From contig CAZPDM010000005.1 in NCBI GenBank assembly GCA_964585305.1, positions 1-64,000 on the forward strand: a stretch of 64,000 nt of DNA, read 5' to 3'. The stretch comes from CAZPDM01 sp964585305 (GTDB lineage Bacteria > Planctomycetota > Uabimicrobiia > Uabimicrobiales > JABWCH01). A program made the position numbers and the translations under genes. The notes below the pieces were generated by a model. That model ran no database searches and was not told where the DNA came from. It saw nothing but the letters and a program-made list of their open reading frames with translations. Of the stretch, positions 28,654 through 36,968 are shown in pieces (within the stretch, counting starts at the first letter, position 1; every line of letters starts with the position of its first letter).

Positions 28654-29424
28654 CTAATTCGGGATAATACCTATTCCTTCAGCAGTTATATCTTCTTCTG
28701 GGATTTCTTGTACATCTTTAAGTAATTCTTCCCAATTCTCAGGTTTTTGTTCTGAAATAATAGTTAATAACAAGGCTTTATAGATACGAAGGTTAATAGA
28801 AGTTGTAACGACAAAACGTTTGTCTTTAATTTCTTCTTTAAGAACTTCCAGGCCATTGATATATTGAAAGCCTTCTAGTTTGCTTTTAACTTCTTGATTT
28901 GTTAAAATAAATTTTTCAACTTGGACATTTTTTTCAACAATTTCTCCACAACACGTTTGGGCTATATTTCTCATTGCATCAACTAAAGCAATTCTTCGGG
29001 CTTTAATTAACTTTATTCCTTGTACATTTAATGGCCCACAGCCCATAGCTTTTATAGTATCAGGAAGAAAACTCGCTGCAAGTTTTAAGGAATCTTTAGG
29101 ATACTCTGAATTCGAAGCTATATTTTCAAGATTTTTTAAATATTTTTCTCTCGTAATAGTTGCTTCTACCACTAAATAATTCGAATTTTGAGAGGCTAAT
29201 TTTGTAGAAAAACCTTCAATAAACGACTTATTATTTTTCGTAATATATTCTATTTTTTTGCTATCAGAAGAACCTGCAACAAATGTTCCTACTACACATT
29301 CCCCTAAATTTCGCATAGCATCAACTTCTGCAACGCGAATAGCAGTTTGAAGGATTTTGGGATTTGTTTGTGCAATACTTAAAGTTGAAATAATGAAAAA
29401 TAAAACAAGCATGATTTTATTCAT
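28654..29424 (-). CDS. Exported protein with two LPP20-like halves
   Basis: 256 residues from MNKIMLVLFFIIST, chosen because GAGAGG lies 11 bases upstream; a GTG 12 bases earlier is too close to that site. The signal peptide is cleaved near SIAQ. Both halves start with an Ala/Asp helix containing the same word: RVAEVDAMRNLGE near residue 33 and RRIALVDAMRNIAQ near 145. That is direct evidence of internal duplication. VEKFILTNQ matches VDKFILEHE and VNKFILEEQ of the neighbours. The C-terminus ITAEGIGIIPN matches FIAEGIGLMAK of the protein at 26125. Function unknown; LPP20-like domains occur in envelope and flagellar accessory proteins. Confidence 0.75.
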   Translation of the reverse strand: MNKIMLVLFFIISTLSIAQTNPKILQTAIRVAEVDAMRNLGECVVGTFVAGSSDSKKIEYITKNNKSFIEGFSTKLASQNSNYLVVEATITREKYLKNLENIASNSEYPKDSLKLAASFLPDTIKAMGCGPLNVQGIKLIKARRIALVDAMRNIAQTCCGEIVEKNVQVEKFILTNQEVKSKLEGFQYINGLEVLKEEIKDKRFVVTTSINLRIYKALLLTIISEQKPENWEELLKDVQEIPEEDITAEGIGIIPN

Positions 29425-29498
29425 AAAAATATGCACCTCTCTAATAATTTGAACATTTTCAGAGAAATGATTCCGTATCGCTTCAAAAGAAAGCTATA

Positions 29499-29521
29499 CC
29501 TCGTAGCGAAAAACTACGAGG
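29499..29521 (-). other. Intercistronic hairpin
   Basis: A perfect 8-bp stem (CCTCGTAG with CTACGAGG), 7-nt loop, with a further outer pairing between AGCTAT (29492) and ATAGCT (29531). There is no T run in the minus direction. It lies between the 566-residue protein gene and the LPP20-like gene downstream of it. Confidence 0.5.
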
Positions 29522-29549
29522 AATCTATGATATAGCTACTAAACTAAAT

Positions 29550-31250
29550 TTAGTAAGAAATATATGCCTCACCGACAGCCTCAACAGATTCCGGTAAATT
29601 TTTTAGAATATGTTGAACTAACGCATTATTATTAGGGAAAATATCTCTTAATAATCTTTGAACAAATCGTTTTGACATTGTTGCTGTAACTTGAACATGA
29701 TCTTCTGCGTTCCAAGTCGTATTACTTTTTCGGACTCCAGTAAGTCTTCCAAAAATAGAAAGAGTAATGGTATCTTTTTCTGTAATACCATCTTTTACTT
29801 CTGTAGCACTTTCAATGCTAGCACCATAAATTTTTTCTGCAAGCTGTATTTTAGCATCCAAAAAGGCTTCTTCTTCTGCAATTGCCTGCATTTGTGTTTT
29901 AGCAAGTACTCTATCTTCGTGAACATTAACAACTTTAATTTTTATTTCTTTTACAAAAGTATTAGGATACAAATAGAATTGAATCTTGGCTTCACATTCT
30001 TGATAGGGTGCAGTATAACTTAAATTACTTGCTGTTCCTAAATTAGCGCGAATAAAGAAATCTTTATCACTATAAGAACTTGACTCTATTTTAAAAACGA
30101 TTGTTTTCCCAGTTTTTATTACAAGAGGATATGGTATAATTGTCAATTTTGGTATAGAAAGAGAAATTGGTGCAGAAGCTTGATTTCCTTTTAAATTCAA
30201 TGTATAGATTTTTTGGCTATTGGCATAAAATTCAAAAATATTATCACCAGCTTTTAAAGGAACCACAACTTCAAAATTTCCTCTATCTATTTTTGTAATT
30301 GCAAGGCTTTCTGATCCAAATTTGATAAAAAAGTTTTGTGGTAATTGAGAAGCTGGTGCAAGCGAACCTCTGATTGTAACTTGATTAGATTCCCAACTAG
30401 AATTATTTTGAGGTGTAATATTAGATATACTATAAGAAACTTCTTGTGGTTGTTCAAAGAAAATAGGAATACTTCTTATTTTACTACCATTTATTTCAAA
30501 TTCTAATATATTTTGGCCAGGAGACATTAGACCAATAAAAAGAGAAAAAACAATCTGGCCACTTTCATATCTCAAATAGCTTTTTAAATTATATTGGTTA
30601 GAAGTATTCGCTTGAATAAGCCAGAATGAATTAGGTATAGCTGAAATACTGCCTTTTATTTCAACTTTATTTTCAGAAAATTTTTGTTCATAAGAAGGAG
30701 ATTGAAGGCTAAGTATGGGTAAAAAGGTTGTTGATGTAGGCAAACTTATCTTTGAAAGATCTGCAATCGAAAAATTTTGGGAAGTAATAGAATAAGAAGT
30801 TTTTGGCCGCTGCCCTCTTAAAAAATCATAAAGTTCATTTCTGGTAATTTGTTGATCTTTATCTAAATCAGCCTGACCTAATAAACCATCCCAAAGATGC
30901 TGCCAATTTATAACACCAACCATAGAATTTCCACGAAATGCAAGTTCTTTATCTTTCTTTAAATAAATAGAAAGAATATTGATATTATTTTGAAATTTTG
31001 TAGTAGCTTCCAGAGCTGGCAATTCAGTAAATAACAAAATAGTATCAGTTAAATTAGGATATTCATTAGGATTTGAAGGATAGGGAAGATTAGAGTAATA
31101 TCTTGGCACGAAATTAAAAACTGACAATTTTTGAAATTCCTGCAACTTTTGATTTATCTCAGGATTTGATCCAATTACCCAAATTTCCAATCCCATTGTT
31201 GAAGCAACTATTAAATATCCAATAAACAGCAAAAAGCTCATTTTTTTCAT
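29550..31250 (-). CDS. Caspase-like remnant, EF-hand, LPP20-like protein
   Basis: This 566-residue exported protein has a signal peptide (hydrophobic 5-20). Residues about 25-155 resemble the C-terminal part of bacterial caspase-family proteins: TILLFTELPALEATTKF, then WDGLLGQADLDKDQQIT, an EF-hand-like DLDKDQQITRNELYDFL. I find no His/Cys catalytic dyad. Two beta-rich, Ig-like segments follow (around 180-270 and 275-360), each starting with a KVEIKGS / QVTIRGS strand. The C-terminal 130 residues begin QMQAIAEEEAFLDAK and end EAVGEAYISY, matching the lipoprotein at 27108. No clear ribosome site precedes the ATG. It is the first gene of the minus-strand cluster and has a good promoter 137 bases upstream. 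Confidence 0.75.
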   Translation of the reverse strand: MKKMSFLLFIGYLIVASTMGLEIWVIGSNPEINQKLQEFQKLSVFNFVPRYYSNLPYPSNPNEYPNLTDTILLFTELPALEATTKFQNNINILSIYLKKDKELAFRGNSMVGVINWQHLWDGLLGQADLDKDQQITRNELYDFLRGQRPKTSYSITSQNFSIADLSKISLPTSTTFLPILSLQSPSYEQKFSENKVEIKGSISAIPNSFWLIQANTSNQYNLKSYLRYESGQIVFSLFIGLMSPGQNILEFEINGSKIRSIPIFFEQPQEVSYSISNITPQNNSSWESNQVTIRGSLAPASQLPQNFFIKFGSESLAITKIDRGNFEVVVPLKAGDNIFEFYANSQKIYTLNLKGNQASAPISLSIPKLTIIPYPLVIKTGKTIVFKIESSSYSDKDFFIRANLGTASNLSYTAPYQECEAKIQFYLYPNTFVKEIKIKVVNVHEDRVLAKTQMQAIAEEEAFLDAKIQLAEKIYGASIESATEVKDGITEKDTITLSIFGRLTGVRKSNTTWNAEDHVQVTATMSKRFVQRLLRDIFPNNNALVQHILKNLPESVEAVGEAYISY

Positions 31251-31386
31251 AGAAAATTAACGACAAAATTTCTTAAAATAAGAAAATGTCGTTCCTCCTT
31301 AAAAAAGCCTTGTCTTGTATATTATGAAATATTTATTAAAAAAATCAAGTTAAAGCATTTTTTAAATATAAAATTTTTGATGTCTT

Positions 31387-31415
31387 ATAATAAGAGATAT
31401 TATAACAATTGTCAA
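31387..31415 (-). promoter_or_regulatory. Sigma70-type promoter for exported-protein cluster
   Basis: On the minus strand, TTGACA is followed after exactly 17 bases by TATTAT, the best -35 hexamer in the window together with that at 56545. It would drive the cluster starting at 31250 with a 5' untranslated region of about 130 bases. On the plus strand the same site reads TTGTCA, with CAAAAT 16 bases on, so the divergent gene at 31478 could share it. Confidence 0.5.
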
Positions 31416-31477
31416 CATTTTTATTTATGACAAAATATCTTTGCTAAGATTTTTATCTTTTTCAGGAGAAAGAAAAT

Positions 31478-32041
31478 ATGCTTCAAACTCTACTTGACTA
31501 TTTCGATGAATGGGCAAAAGATAAAACATGGTATTTAAGAAGTATTATTCTTGTTATTATGCTATTTCTTACTTTTCAAATGTGCGGAAGAGAAGGCTAC
31601 CACAGTTGGTTTTCCGGAATAAACTTAGGAATTCATGAAATTGGACATCTCGTATTTCGTTTTGGCGGTGAAGTCATTTGTGCTTTTGGTGGCACACTAC
31701 TGCAATGTCTAGCCCCTCTCATTGCAATAGTAGTTTTTCTCAAAACTCCCGATCTAACTGCGATTCCATTCGCAATGACTTGGCTTGCTTCAAATTTGCT
31801 CAACGTTTCCTATTATATAGCAGATGCATCTAAAATGGCCCTTCATTTAGTAACTCCCGGCGGGGGCGAAGCCTCTCATGACTGGAACTTCTTGCTGGGC
31901 AAATTTGGTCTATTAGGAAAAGAACGATTTATTTCCGGTTGCGTTTCATTTTTAGGTTTTATTGTTATGATAGCAGCAATCCTTTTACAAGCATGGATGA
32001 TCTTTCGCATTTATCAGATAAATAAAGAAAAAAATAAGTAG
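31478..32041 (+). CDS. HExxH membrane protein, protease-like
   Basis: 187 residues with about four membrane helices: about 20-35, 70-88, 93-113 and 155-178. The motif GIHEIGHLVF (HExxH near residue 53) is typical of zinc metalloproteases and lies at the edge of a helix, as in site-2 proteases. A conserved-looking GGTLLQCLAPLI and a later HDWNFLLGKFG could supply a third metal ligand. The protein is too short for a full S2P and lacks the usual NxxPxxxxDG motif, so I call it an M50-like or otherwise uncharacterised membrane metalloprotease candidate. AGGAG lies 9 bases before the ATG. It is divergent from the LPP20-like cluster and convergent with lspA. Confidence 0.7.
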   Translation: MLQTLLDYFDEWAKDKTWYLRSIILVIMLFLTFQMCGREGYHSWFSGINLGIHEIGHLVFRFGGEVICAFGGTLLQCLAPLIAIVVFLKTPDLTAIPFAMTWLASNLLNVSYYIADASKMALHLVTPGGGEASHDWNFLLGKFGLLGKERFISGCVSFLGFIVMIAAILLQAWMIFRIYQINKEKNK

Positions 32042-32059
32042 ATTCGGCAATCTTTTTTT

Positions 32060-32097
32060 AAAAAAAACAAGCACGGAACTAGTGCTTGTTTTTTTTG
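32060..32097. terminator. Bidirectional terminator
   Basis: A 9-bp stem (AACAAGCAC with GTGCTTGTT), 7-nt loop, flanked by A and T runs. It lies between the convergent stop codons of the HExxH membrane protein gene and lspA. Confidence 0.85.
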
Positions 32098-32102
32098 TTA
32101 TC

Positions 32103-32924
32103 TTATTTTGCTTTTTCTGTTTCTACATTAAGTTTTGCTTGGGTCTCTGTATTCTTTTTTTCGATTGCTTTTGATTTTTCTGTTTGGTACTCATTCCAAA
32201 CAAATAAAGTTACACCAACGACAACAAGGCAATCTGCAATATTGAAGGTTGGCCAATGATAACGAGTTACATAAAAATCTAAGAAATCTCTAACTCCACC
32301 AAATATTATTCGATCCCAAAGATTTCCTGCTGCTCCTGCCATGATCATGCCAAGAAAAACTTGATAGTATTTGGGATATTCGTGAGAAATAGCAAGGTAC
32401 AAAATAAATAACATGGCAATAATAGAAAAAAGTTGCAACATTATAGTTTGACCTTCAAAACTGCTCCAAATCGCTCCAAGATTAAATGCCAAACGCAAAC
32501 TGAAAAAATCTGGAATAACAGAATAAATGTGATAGTCTGGTTTAGCAAGTAAACGTGGGCCTAATGGGTGATTATTTGCAGGAAGAGGATATTTAGGCTG
32601 GGAAATGTGGATTTCTTTTCCGCGAACTAATAAAAGAAAATATTTACCACTTTCATATACCCAATATTCATTATGGAAATTCATTCTTAAAATTGCTTGA
32701 GAAGATATAGGAATATGAGAAACAAGCTGTTTTTGTAAGTCTTCTGTTATTGGACCCGAAACTAAATATTTACTATAAGAATCAGGAATTTTTGCTATAA
32801 CTTCAGGAACAAAAATTGTTCCTTCTAAGGAAGAAAATGTCCACGATTTACTTCCAATATCTAAGAAAAATCCTAAAATAATTACTAGTAAAAAAATCCA
32901 ATTTTTACGAAAAAAATTTAGCAT
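32103..32924 (-). CDS. lspA: Lipoprotein signal peptidase II, long form
   Basis: LspA removes signal peptides from prolipoproteins in the inner membrane. The family signature is clear in the second half: FNLGAIWSSFEG, then GAAGNLWDRI, GGVRDFLDFY and WPTFNIADC. The two catalytic aspartates are in RDFLD and NIADC. The protein has 273 residues against a usual 150-170. The extra length is a roughly 90-residue, mostly hydrophilic insertion between the first helix (about 10-25) and the NLGA motif, plus a charged C-terminal tail. The insert should lie in the periplasm. At least five lipoprotein substrates are encoded in this window. It ends a minus-strand run with the TIM-barrel and pse genes, 86 bases from the former. 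Confidence 0.9.
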   Translation of the reverse strand: MLNFFRKNWIFLLVIILGFFLDIGSKSWTFSSLEGTIFVPEVIAKIPDSYSKYLVSGPITEDLQKQLVSHIPISSQAILRMNFHNEYWVYESGKYFLLLVRGKEIHISQPKYPLPANNHPLGPRLLAKPDYHIYSVIPDFFSLRLAFNLGAIWSSFEGQTIMLQLFSIIAMLFILYLAISHEYPKYYQVFLGMIMAGAAGNLWDRIIFGGVRDFLDFYVTRYHWPTFNIADCLVVVGVTLFVWNEYQTEKSKAIEKKNTETQAKLNVETEKAK

Positions 32925-33010
32925 AAAAAATCTTTCTATTGATAAAAATATTTGCTATTCGTTATCGATAAAATCGATATTTTATTTAAGCCACAAAATG
33001 TGGGATTGTT

Positions 33011-33775
33011 TCATATTTTTAGACAATTTTGTAAATATGTTACATCATCTTCAAAGTCAGATAATTTGTTTTGATAGTCTTTTGGGGTTTCAAGGCTAAG
33101 TTTGCATGATTTGGGAAAAGATTCGATAATTTTTTTAAGAGGAAAATTGCCTTTTCCTAAATGAAGGTGTTGATCATAAAGACTAATAAAATCTCCATCG
33201 CAAAGATGGAACATTTGAGGATTAAGTGTCATGAATTCTGAAATAAAAGCAAATGGCTCTTGTTTGAGAGCATTGGCAGCACAAATCGCATGTCCAATAT
33301 CTAAACAAAACCCAGTTTTTGCCTTTTGTATAACCAACTGAATTTGTTCTGGAGTATAGCCATTGCAAAGTATTGTTCCATCTACTCCCCAATAAGGTTT
33401 ATTTTCAATAACAATTCGCGGATCCCAGATTTCTTGAATTTGTTGTATGGTTTCGTTTAAATCTCCATCAGTACCAGGATGAAAAATTATATATGATGCA
33501 GAAAGAAGATTAGCAAATTCTATAGCTTCACGGGCATAAGATAAATTTTGTTTTTTACAATCAGATTTTGCGAAATTAAGACCACTTTGGCTATGAGGGG
33601 CATGAATAATAAAAGGAATATGTTTAATTCCTTCCCAAATATGAAAACATGTTTGAAAGGATTTTGGCACGGAATATAATTCAATATACTGGCACCAACC
33701 TTCTTCATAAAGTCTGACAGCATCCGAAACATAATAATCATTTGTTGACCAAATTTTTAATCCAAGTTCTATCAT
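33011..33775 (-). CDS. Xylose-isomerase-like TIM-barrel protein
   Basis: 254 residues from MIELGLKIW, chosen because AGGA lies 7 bases upstream; an ATG five codons earlier lacks a site. The sequence fits the sugar phosphate isomerase/epimerase, AP-endonuclease-2 superfamily. Metal-ligand strands are visible in order: IIHAPHSQS, IIFHPG, VIENKP, FCLDIGHA, MFHLCDGD, HLHLGKGNF and LSLETP. Activity in this superfamily varies widely (isomerases, epimerases, dehydratases, endonucleases), so the substrate cannot be told. It lies 38 bases after pseC in the same direction, so a part in the same nucleotide-sugar pathway is a reasonable inference. Confidence 0.85.
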   Translation of the reverse strand: MIELGLKIWSTNDYYVSDAVRLYEEGWCQYIELYSVPKSFQTCFHIWEGIKHIPFIIHAPHSQSGLNFAKSDCKKQNLSYAREAIEFANLLSASYIIFHPGTDGDLNETIQQIQEIWDPRIVIENKPYWGVDGTILCNGYTPEQIQLVIQKAKTGFCLDIGHAICAANALKQEPFAFISEFMTLNPQMFHLCDGDFISLYDQHLHLGKGNFPLKKIIESFPKSCKLSLETPKDYQNKLSDFEDDVTYLQNCLKI

Positions 33776-33827
33776 AAATTTTCCTACCATTTTTTTAATA
33801 GAAAAACCAAAAGAAATTTTTAATTTC

Positions 33828-34979
33828 TTAACTTGCTAATTCTTTGATAACCTGCACAATATGAGAAATATCTTTATTTGTAAGAACAGGATATAGTGGT
33901 AAAGAAAATTCTGATTGATAATAAGCATTGGCATGAGGAAATTCTTCTGGTTTATTGCCAAGTTTTTGATAAAAAGGTTGGTTAGGAACAGGAATATAAT
34001 GAACTTGCAAAGTAATTCCTCTTGCTTTTAATTTTTCAAAAAGCTCTCGTTTAGTAATTTTAATTTTACTAAAATCAATAAGCAGCGGACAAAGATGGAA
34101 AGCTGCTTCAGAGTATTCTTTTTCTGCAAGTAATTTAAATCGTTCATCACCGGCAAAAAAATTTCGATATAGCATTACAATCTCACGGCGTCGTTTTTTA
34201 AACTGTTCAAGCTGCTTCATCTGAGAAATGCCTAGTGCTGCTTGAATATCAGTTAACCGATAGTTGAAGCCAAGCCAGTGCATTTCATAATACCAAGGTC
34301 CATCATTATGAGTAAGATATTTTGAGTCTTTAGTCATTCCATGAGAGCGTAAAATCATAAGTTTTTCGTATAAATCTGGATTGTTTGTAGTAATCGCGCC
34401 ACCTTCTGCGGTTGTAATTGTTTTAACTGGATGAAAAGAAAAGATCGTCATATCAGAATAACAACAATTGCCAACATATTCTTTATGATATTTGGAACCG
34501 ATTGCATGAGCAGCATCTTCTATAATAAAAATATTTTTTCCTTGCTTTAATTTGGCAATTTTTTCCATATCACAAGATTGTCCAGCAAAATGAACTGGAA
34601 TAATTGCACGTGTTTTATCTGTAATTTTACGCGCTAGATCATTAAGATCAAGCAAACCTGTTTCGGGATCAATATCACAAAATACAGCCTTTGCTCCTAC
34701 ATATAATACACAATTTGCCGAAGCAAGAAAAGTATTAGCAGAAGTAATAATTTCATCTTGGGGTTGAAGGTTTAAAACAAGTGTTGTGAGATGAAGCGCA
34801 GCAGTACCATTTGCGACAGCAACTGCATACTTCGCGCCTGTATATCGGCAAATCTCTTTTTCAAATTCTACTACTGTTGGCCCTTGGGTCAGCCAAGCCG
34901 AACGCAATGCTTTTGCGACTTCCCAAACATCGCGCCAGGAAATAGTTTGGCGTCCATAGCTATAAGTTTTTGACTTCAC
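33828..34979 (-). CDS. pseC: Nucleotide-sugar aminotransferase PseC
   Basis: A 383-residue PLP-dependent enzyme of the DegT/DnrJ/EryC1 family. In pseudaminic acid synthesis PseC makes the 4-amino sugar from the 4-keto product of PseB. Visible are GTAALHLTTLVL, EDAAHAIGS and the PLP-lysine motif FSFHPVKTITTAEGGAITT, which is characteristic of PseC. The start is a GTG with AGGAG 8 bases upstream. It directly follows pseB (23-base gap), which supports the assignment. pseH, pseG, pseF and pseI are not in the window, so the final sugar may be pseudaminic acid or a related amino sugar for a surface polysaccharide or glycoprotein. Confidence 0.88.
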   Translation of the reverse strand: MKSKTYSYGRQTISWRDVWEVAKALRSAWLTQGPTVVEFEKEICRYTGAKYAVAVANGTAALHLTTLVLNLQPQDEIITSANTFLASANCVLYVGAKAVFCDIDPETGLLDLNDLARKITDKTRAIIPVHFAGQSCDMEKIAKLKQGKNIFIIEDAAHAIGSKYHKEYVGNCCYSDMTIFSFHPVKTITTAEGGAITTNNPDLYEKLMILRSHGMTKDSKYLTHNDGPWYYEMHWLGFNYRLTDIQAALGISQMKQLEQFKKRRREIVMLYRNFFAGDERFKLLAEKEYSEAAFHLCPLLIDFSKIKITKRELFEKLKARGITLQVHYIPVPNQPFYQKLGNKPEEFPHANAYYQSEFSLPLYPVLTNKDISHIVQVIKELAS

Positions 34980-35002
34980 AAAATTTCTCCTGCATAATAA
35001 CT

Positions 35003-35989
35003 TTAGATATTTTTAAGCTCTTCTTTTAGTTGTTCGACATTAAGCCACCAAGTATTATTACCGCTGGAATATTCAAAATCTTCGGCAACTGATTTACTAT
35101 TAGGGAAATTTGCGTTTGCTTTCCAAAAAGCAAATTCCGGAGCAATAATATAATACTTTTCTAATTCTAAAGTATGTCTTGCATCTTCTTTTGTAATCAT
35201 CATTTCGTGGATTTTTTCACCCGGACGAATACCAATATCTTTCAATGGCATTTCTGGAGCAAGTGCTTGAGCTAAATCAACCACACGCATAGAAGGAATT
35301 TTGCGAACAAAAATTTCTCCGCCTTGCATTTCATTCAATGCAGTCATAACTAGATCTACAGCTTCTTCAAGACGTAACCAAAATCGCGTCATGCGGCTAT
35401 CTGTAATTGGTAGTTCTTTTGCGCCAGAATTAATTAAATTACGAAAGAATGGAATAACAGACCCACGACTGCCAGCGACATTTCCATAACGTACTACAGC
35501 AAACTTTGTTTCATGCTTTCCTACATAAGAATTTCCTGCAATAAAAAGCTTATCTGAACACAACTTCGTTGCTCCATAAAGATTTACCGGAGCGCAAGCC
35601 TTATCCGTACTCAAAGCAACAACTCGTTTTACATTCCGATCAATTGCAGCACTGATCACATTTTCTGCGCCAAAAACATTTGTACGAACTGCTTCAAAAG
35701 GATTGTATTCACATGCAGGAATTTGTTTCAATGCAGCAGCATGAATTACAATATCAATCCCATCAAATGCTCGGTATAATCTCTGCTGATCCCGAACATC
35801 TCCAATAAAATATCGAACGCGTTTATCGTTATATGGCTCTTGATGAGCCATTTCAAACTGTTTTAGTTCATCCCGGCTGAATACAACAATTCTTTCAAAA
35901 TTAGGATATTTTTCAATGACTGTTTTAATAAACATTTTTCCAAATGATCCTGTTCCACCTGTAACAAGAATTGATTTTTGCGATAACAT
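35003..35989 (-). CDS. pseB: UDP-GlcNAc 4,6-dehydratase (inverting) PseB
   Basis: A 328-residue short-chain dehydrogenase of the extended type. It converts UDP-GlcNAc to the 4-keto-6-deoxy sugar with C5 inversion, the first step of pseudaminic acid synthesis. The NADP-binding GGTGSFG is at 11-17, FSRDELKQFEM and DVRDQQRL follow, then HAAALKQIPACEYNP with the catalytic Lys typical of PseB/FlaA1, STDKACAPVNLYGATK, and RYGNVAGSRGSVIPFF. Length and motifs fit the family throughout. AAAGG lies 8 bases before the ATG. Together with pseC directly downstream it forms the core of a nucleotide amino-sugar operon. Confidence 0.92.
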   Translation of the reverse strand: MLSQKSILVTGGTGSFGKMFIKTVIEKYPNFERIVVFSRDELKQFEMAHQEPYNDKRVRYFIGDVRDQQRLYRAFDGIDIVIHAAALKQIPACEYNPFEAVRTNVFGAENVISAAIDRNVKRVVALSTDKACAPVNLYGATKLCSDKLFIAGNSYVGKHETKFAVVRYGNVAGSRGSVIPFFRNLINSGAKELPITDSRMTRFWLRLEEAVDLVMTALNEMQGGEIFVRKIPSMRVVDLAQALAPEMPLKDIGIRPGEKIHEMMITKEDARHTLELEKYYIIAPEFAFWKANANFPNSKSVAEDFEYSSGNNTWWLNVEQLKEELKNI

Positions 35990-36004
35990 GAAATGCCTTT
36001 CTTC

Positions 36005-36820
36005 TTATTTATTTAACGACTTTTGCTGCCACAATTTTTCCATGGCTTCTTGTATTATTGTAGAATAATCTTTCGCTTCTACTGCCATATTCCTCGTGCT
36101 ATCAAAAAGGCTGTAAAAACCATCTGCAAAATTTTCTGGATGACGACGGTATTCTTCCATAGCACAATTCCATGGCATTTTCATGAATTCTTCTATTTCA
36201 AAAAAAGCAATATTTTCAATGCCAACCAAATTGATAAGACATTCGCGAATATTAATACGAATAGATTCTTCATTCTTCTGAACAACTTTATATAATAATA
36301 GTTCTGGTGTAATGCCCAATTTTTCACTTACTATAGAATAAACTTTAGTCCAAAGTTCTTTTAATTCTGAATTTTTCTTATCAATTTCCTGCATATTTTT
36401 CCAACTAAGAAAAACAAGAAAAATTACTTTGTTTTCATAATTTACATTTGGAATTCGAACTTTAAAATAATCTAAAGGATGGGCAACAACCCAATGAAAA
36501 TGGTAGAGTGGGATATCTAGCCCAACTTCTTCTAAAAATTCAACAGACATTGAAACTTCATAAAGATGCTTCCGTTCCAACACTGTCTCTGTAATAATTT
36601 TAGGAACATGGATATATTGAACATTTCCCCCATGTATATCTATTGCACCCGGATAAACATTTTTCCAATATGCTCGGCGTTGAAAAAGAATTTGATAATC
36701 CGGAGTAAGAGTAATAATACTCGTAGCTCGATGTATAGGATAGGGAGGAATATGTACCGATGTTCTTTCTAAATAGCCTAAAACATGGTCATTTTCATCC
36801 ACATGATAAAGATATTCCAT
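36005..36820 (-). CDS. Nudix-like protein, degenerate Nudix box
   Basis: 271 residues. The first 170 resemble Nudix hydrolases of the IPP-isomerase type: HVDENDHVLGYLER, QILFQRRAYWKNVYPGAIDI, and SVEFLEEVGLD. The Nudix box is altered: a Gly-rich GGNVQY lies well before the EFLEEVGL helix, with extra residues between, and the REUxEE arginine is replaced by Val. Activity is therefore uncertain. The C-terminal 100 residues are helical and unrecognised. The gene sits 15 bases upstream of pseB in the same direction and is probably the first gene of that operon. A housekeeping or sugar-nucleotide role cannot be told apart here. Confidence 0.7.
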   Translation of the reverse strand: MEYLYHVDENDHVLGYLERTSVHIPPYPIHRATSIITLTPDYQILFQRRAYWKNVYPGAIDIHGGNVQYIHVPKIITETVLERKHLYEVSMSVEFLEEVGLDIPLYHFHWVVAHPLDYFKVRIPNVNYENKVIFLVFLSWKNMQEIDKKNSELKELWTKVYSIVSEKLGITPELLLYKVVQKNEESIRINIRECLINLVGIENIAFFEIEEFMKMPWNCAMEEYRRHPENFADGFYSLFDSTRNMAVEAKDYSTIIQEAMEKLWQQKSLNK

Positions 36821-36893
36821 TAAATTTTTTAATCCTTAGTTTGTTAAAAAAAACTTTATCAATAAATTTAAAATTTGCTTGCTTTTTGGGAAA

Positions 36894-36922
36894 ATTTTAT
36901 CAAAATTTGAAGCAAGTCTCAA
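36894..36922 (-). promoter_or_regulatory. Sigma70-type promoter of Nudix-pseB-pseC operon
   Basis: On the minus strand TTGAGA is followed after 17 bases by TAAAAT. It lies about 75 bases before the Nudix-like gene. On the opposite strand a weaker TTGCTT-N16-CAAAAT (36879-36906) could serve the MEMO-family gene. Confidence 0.4.
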
Positions 36923-36968
36923 AGAAAAAAAGTAATGTTTATATAAGTTTTTTTTTGAAAGAAAAATT

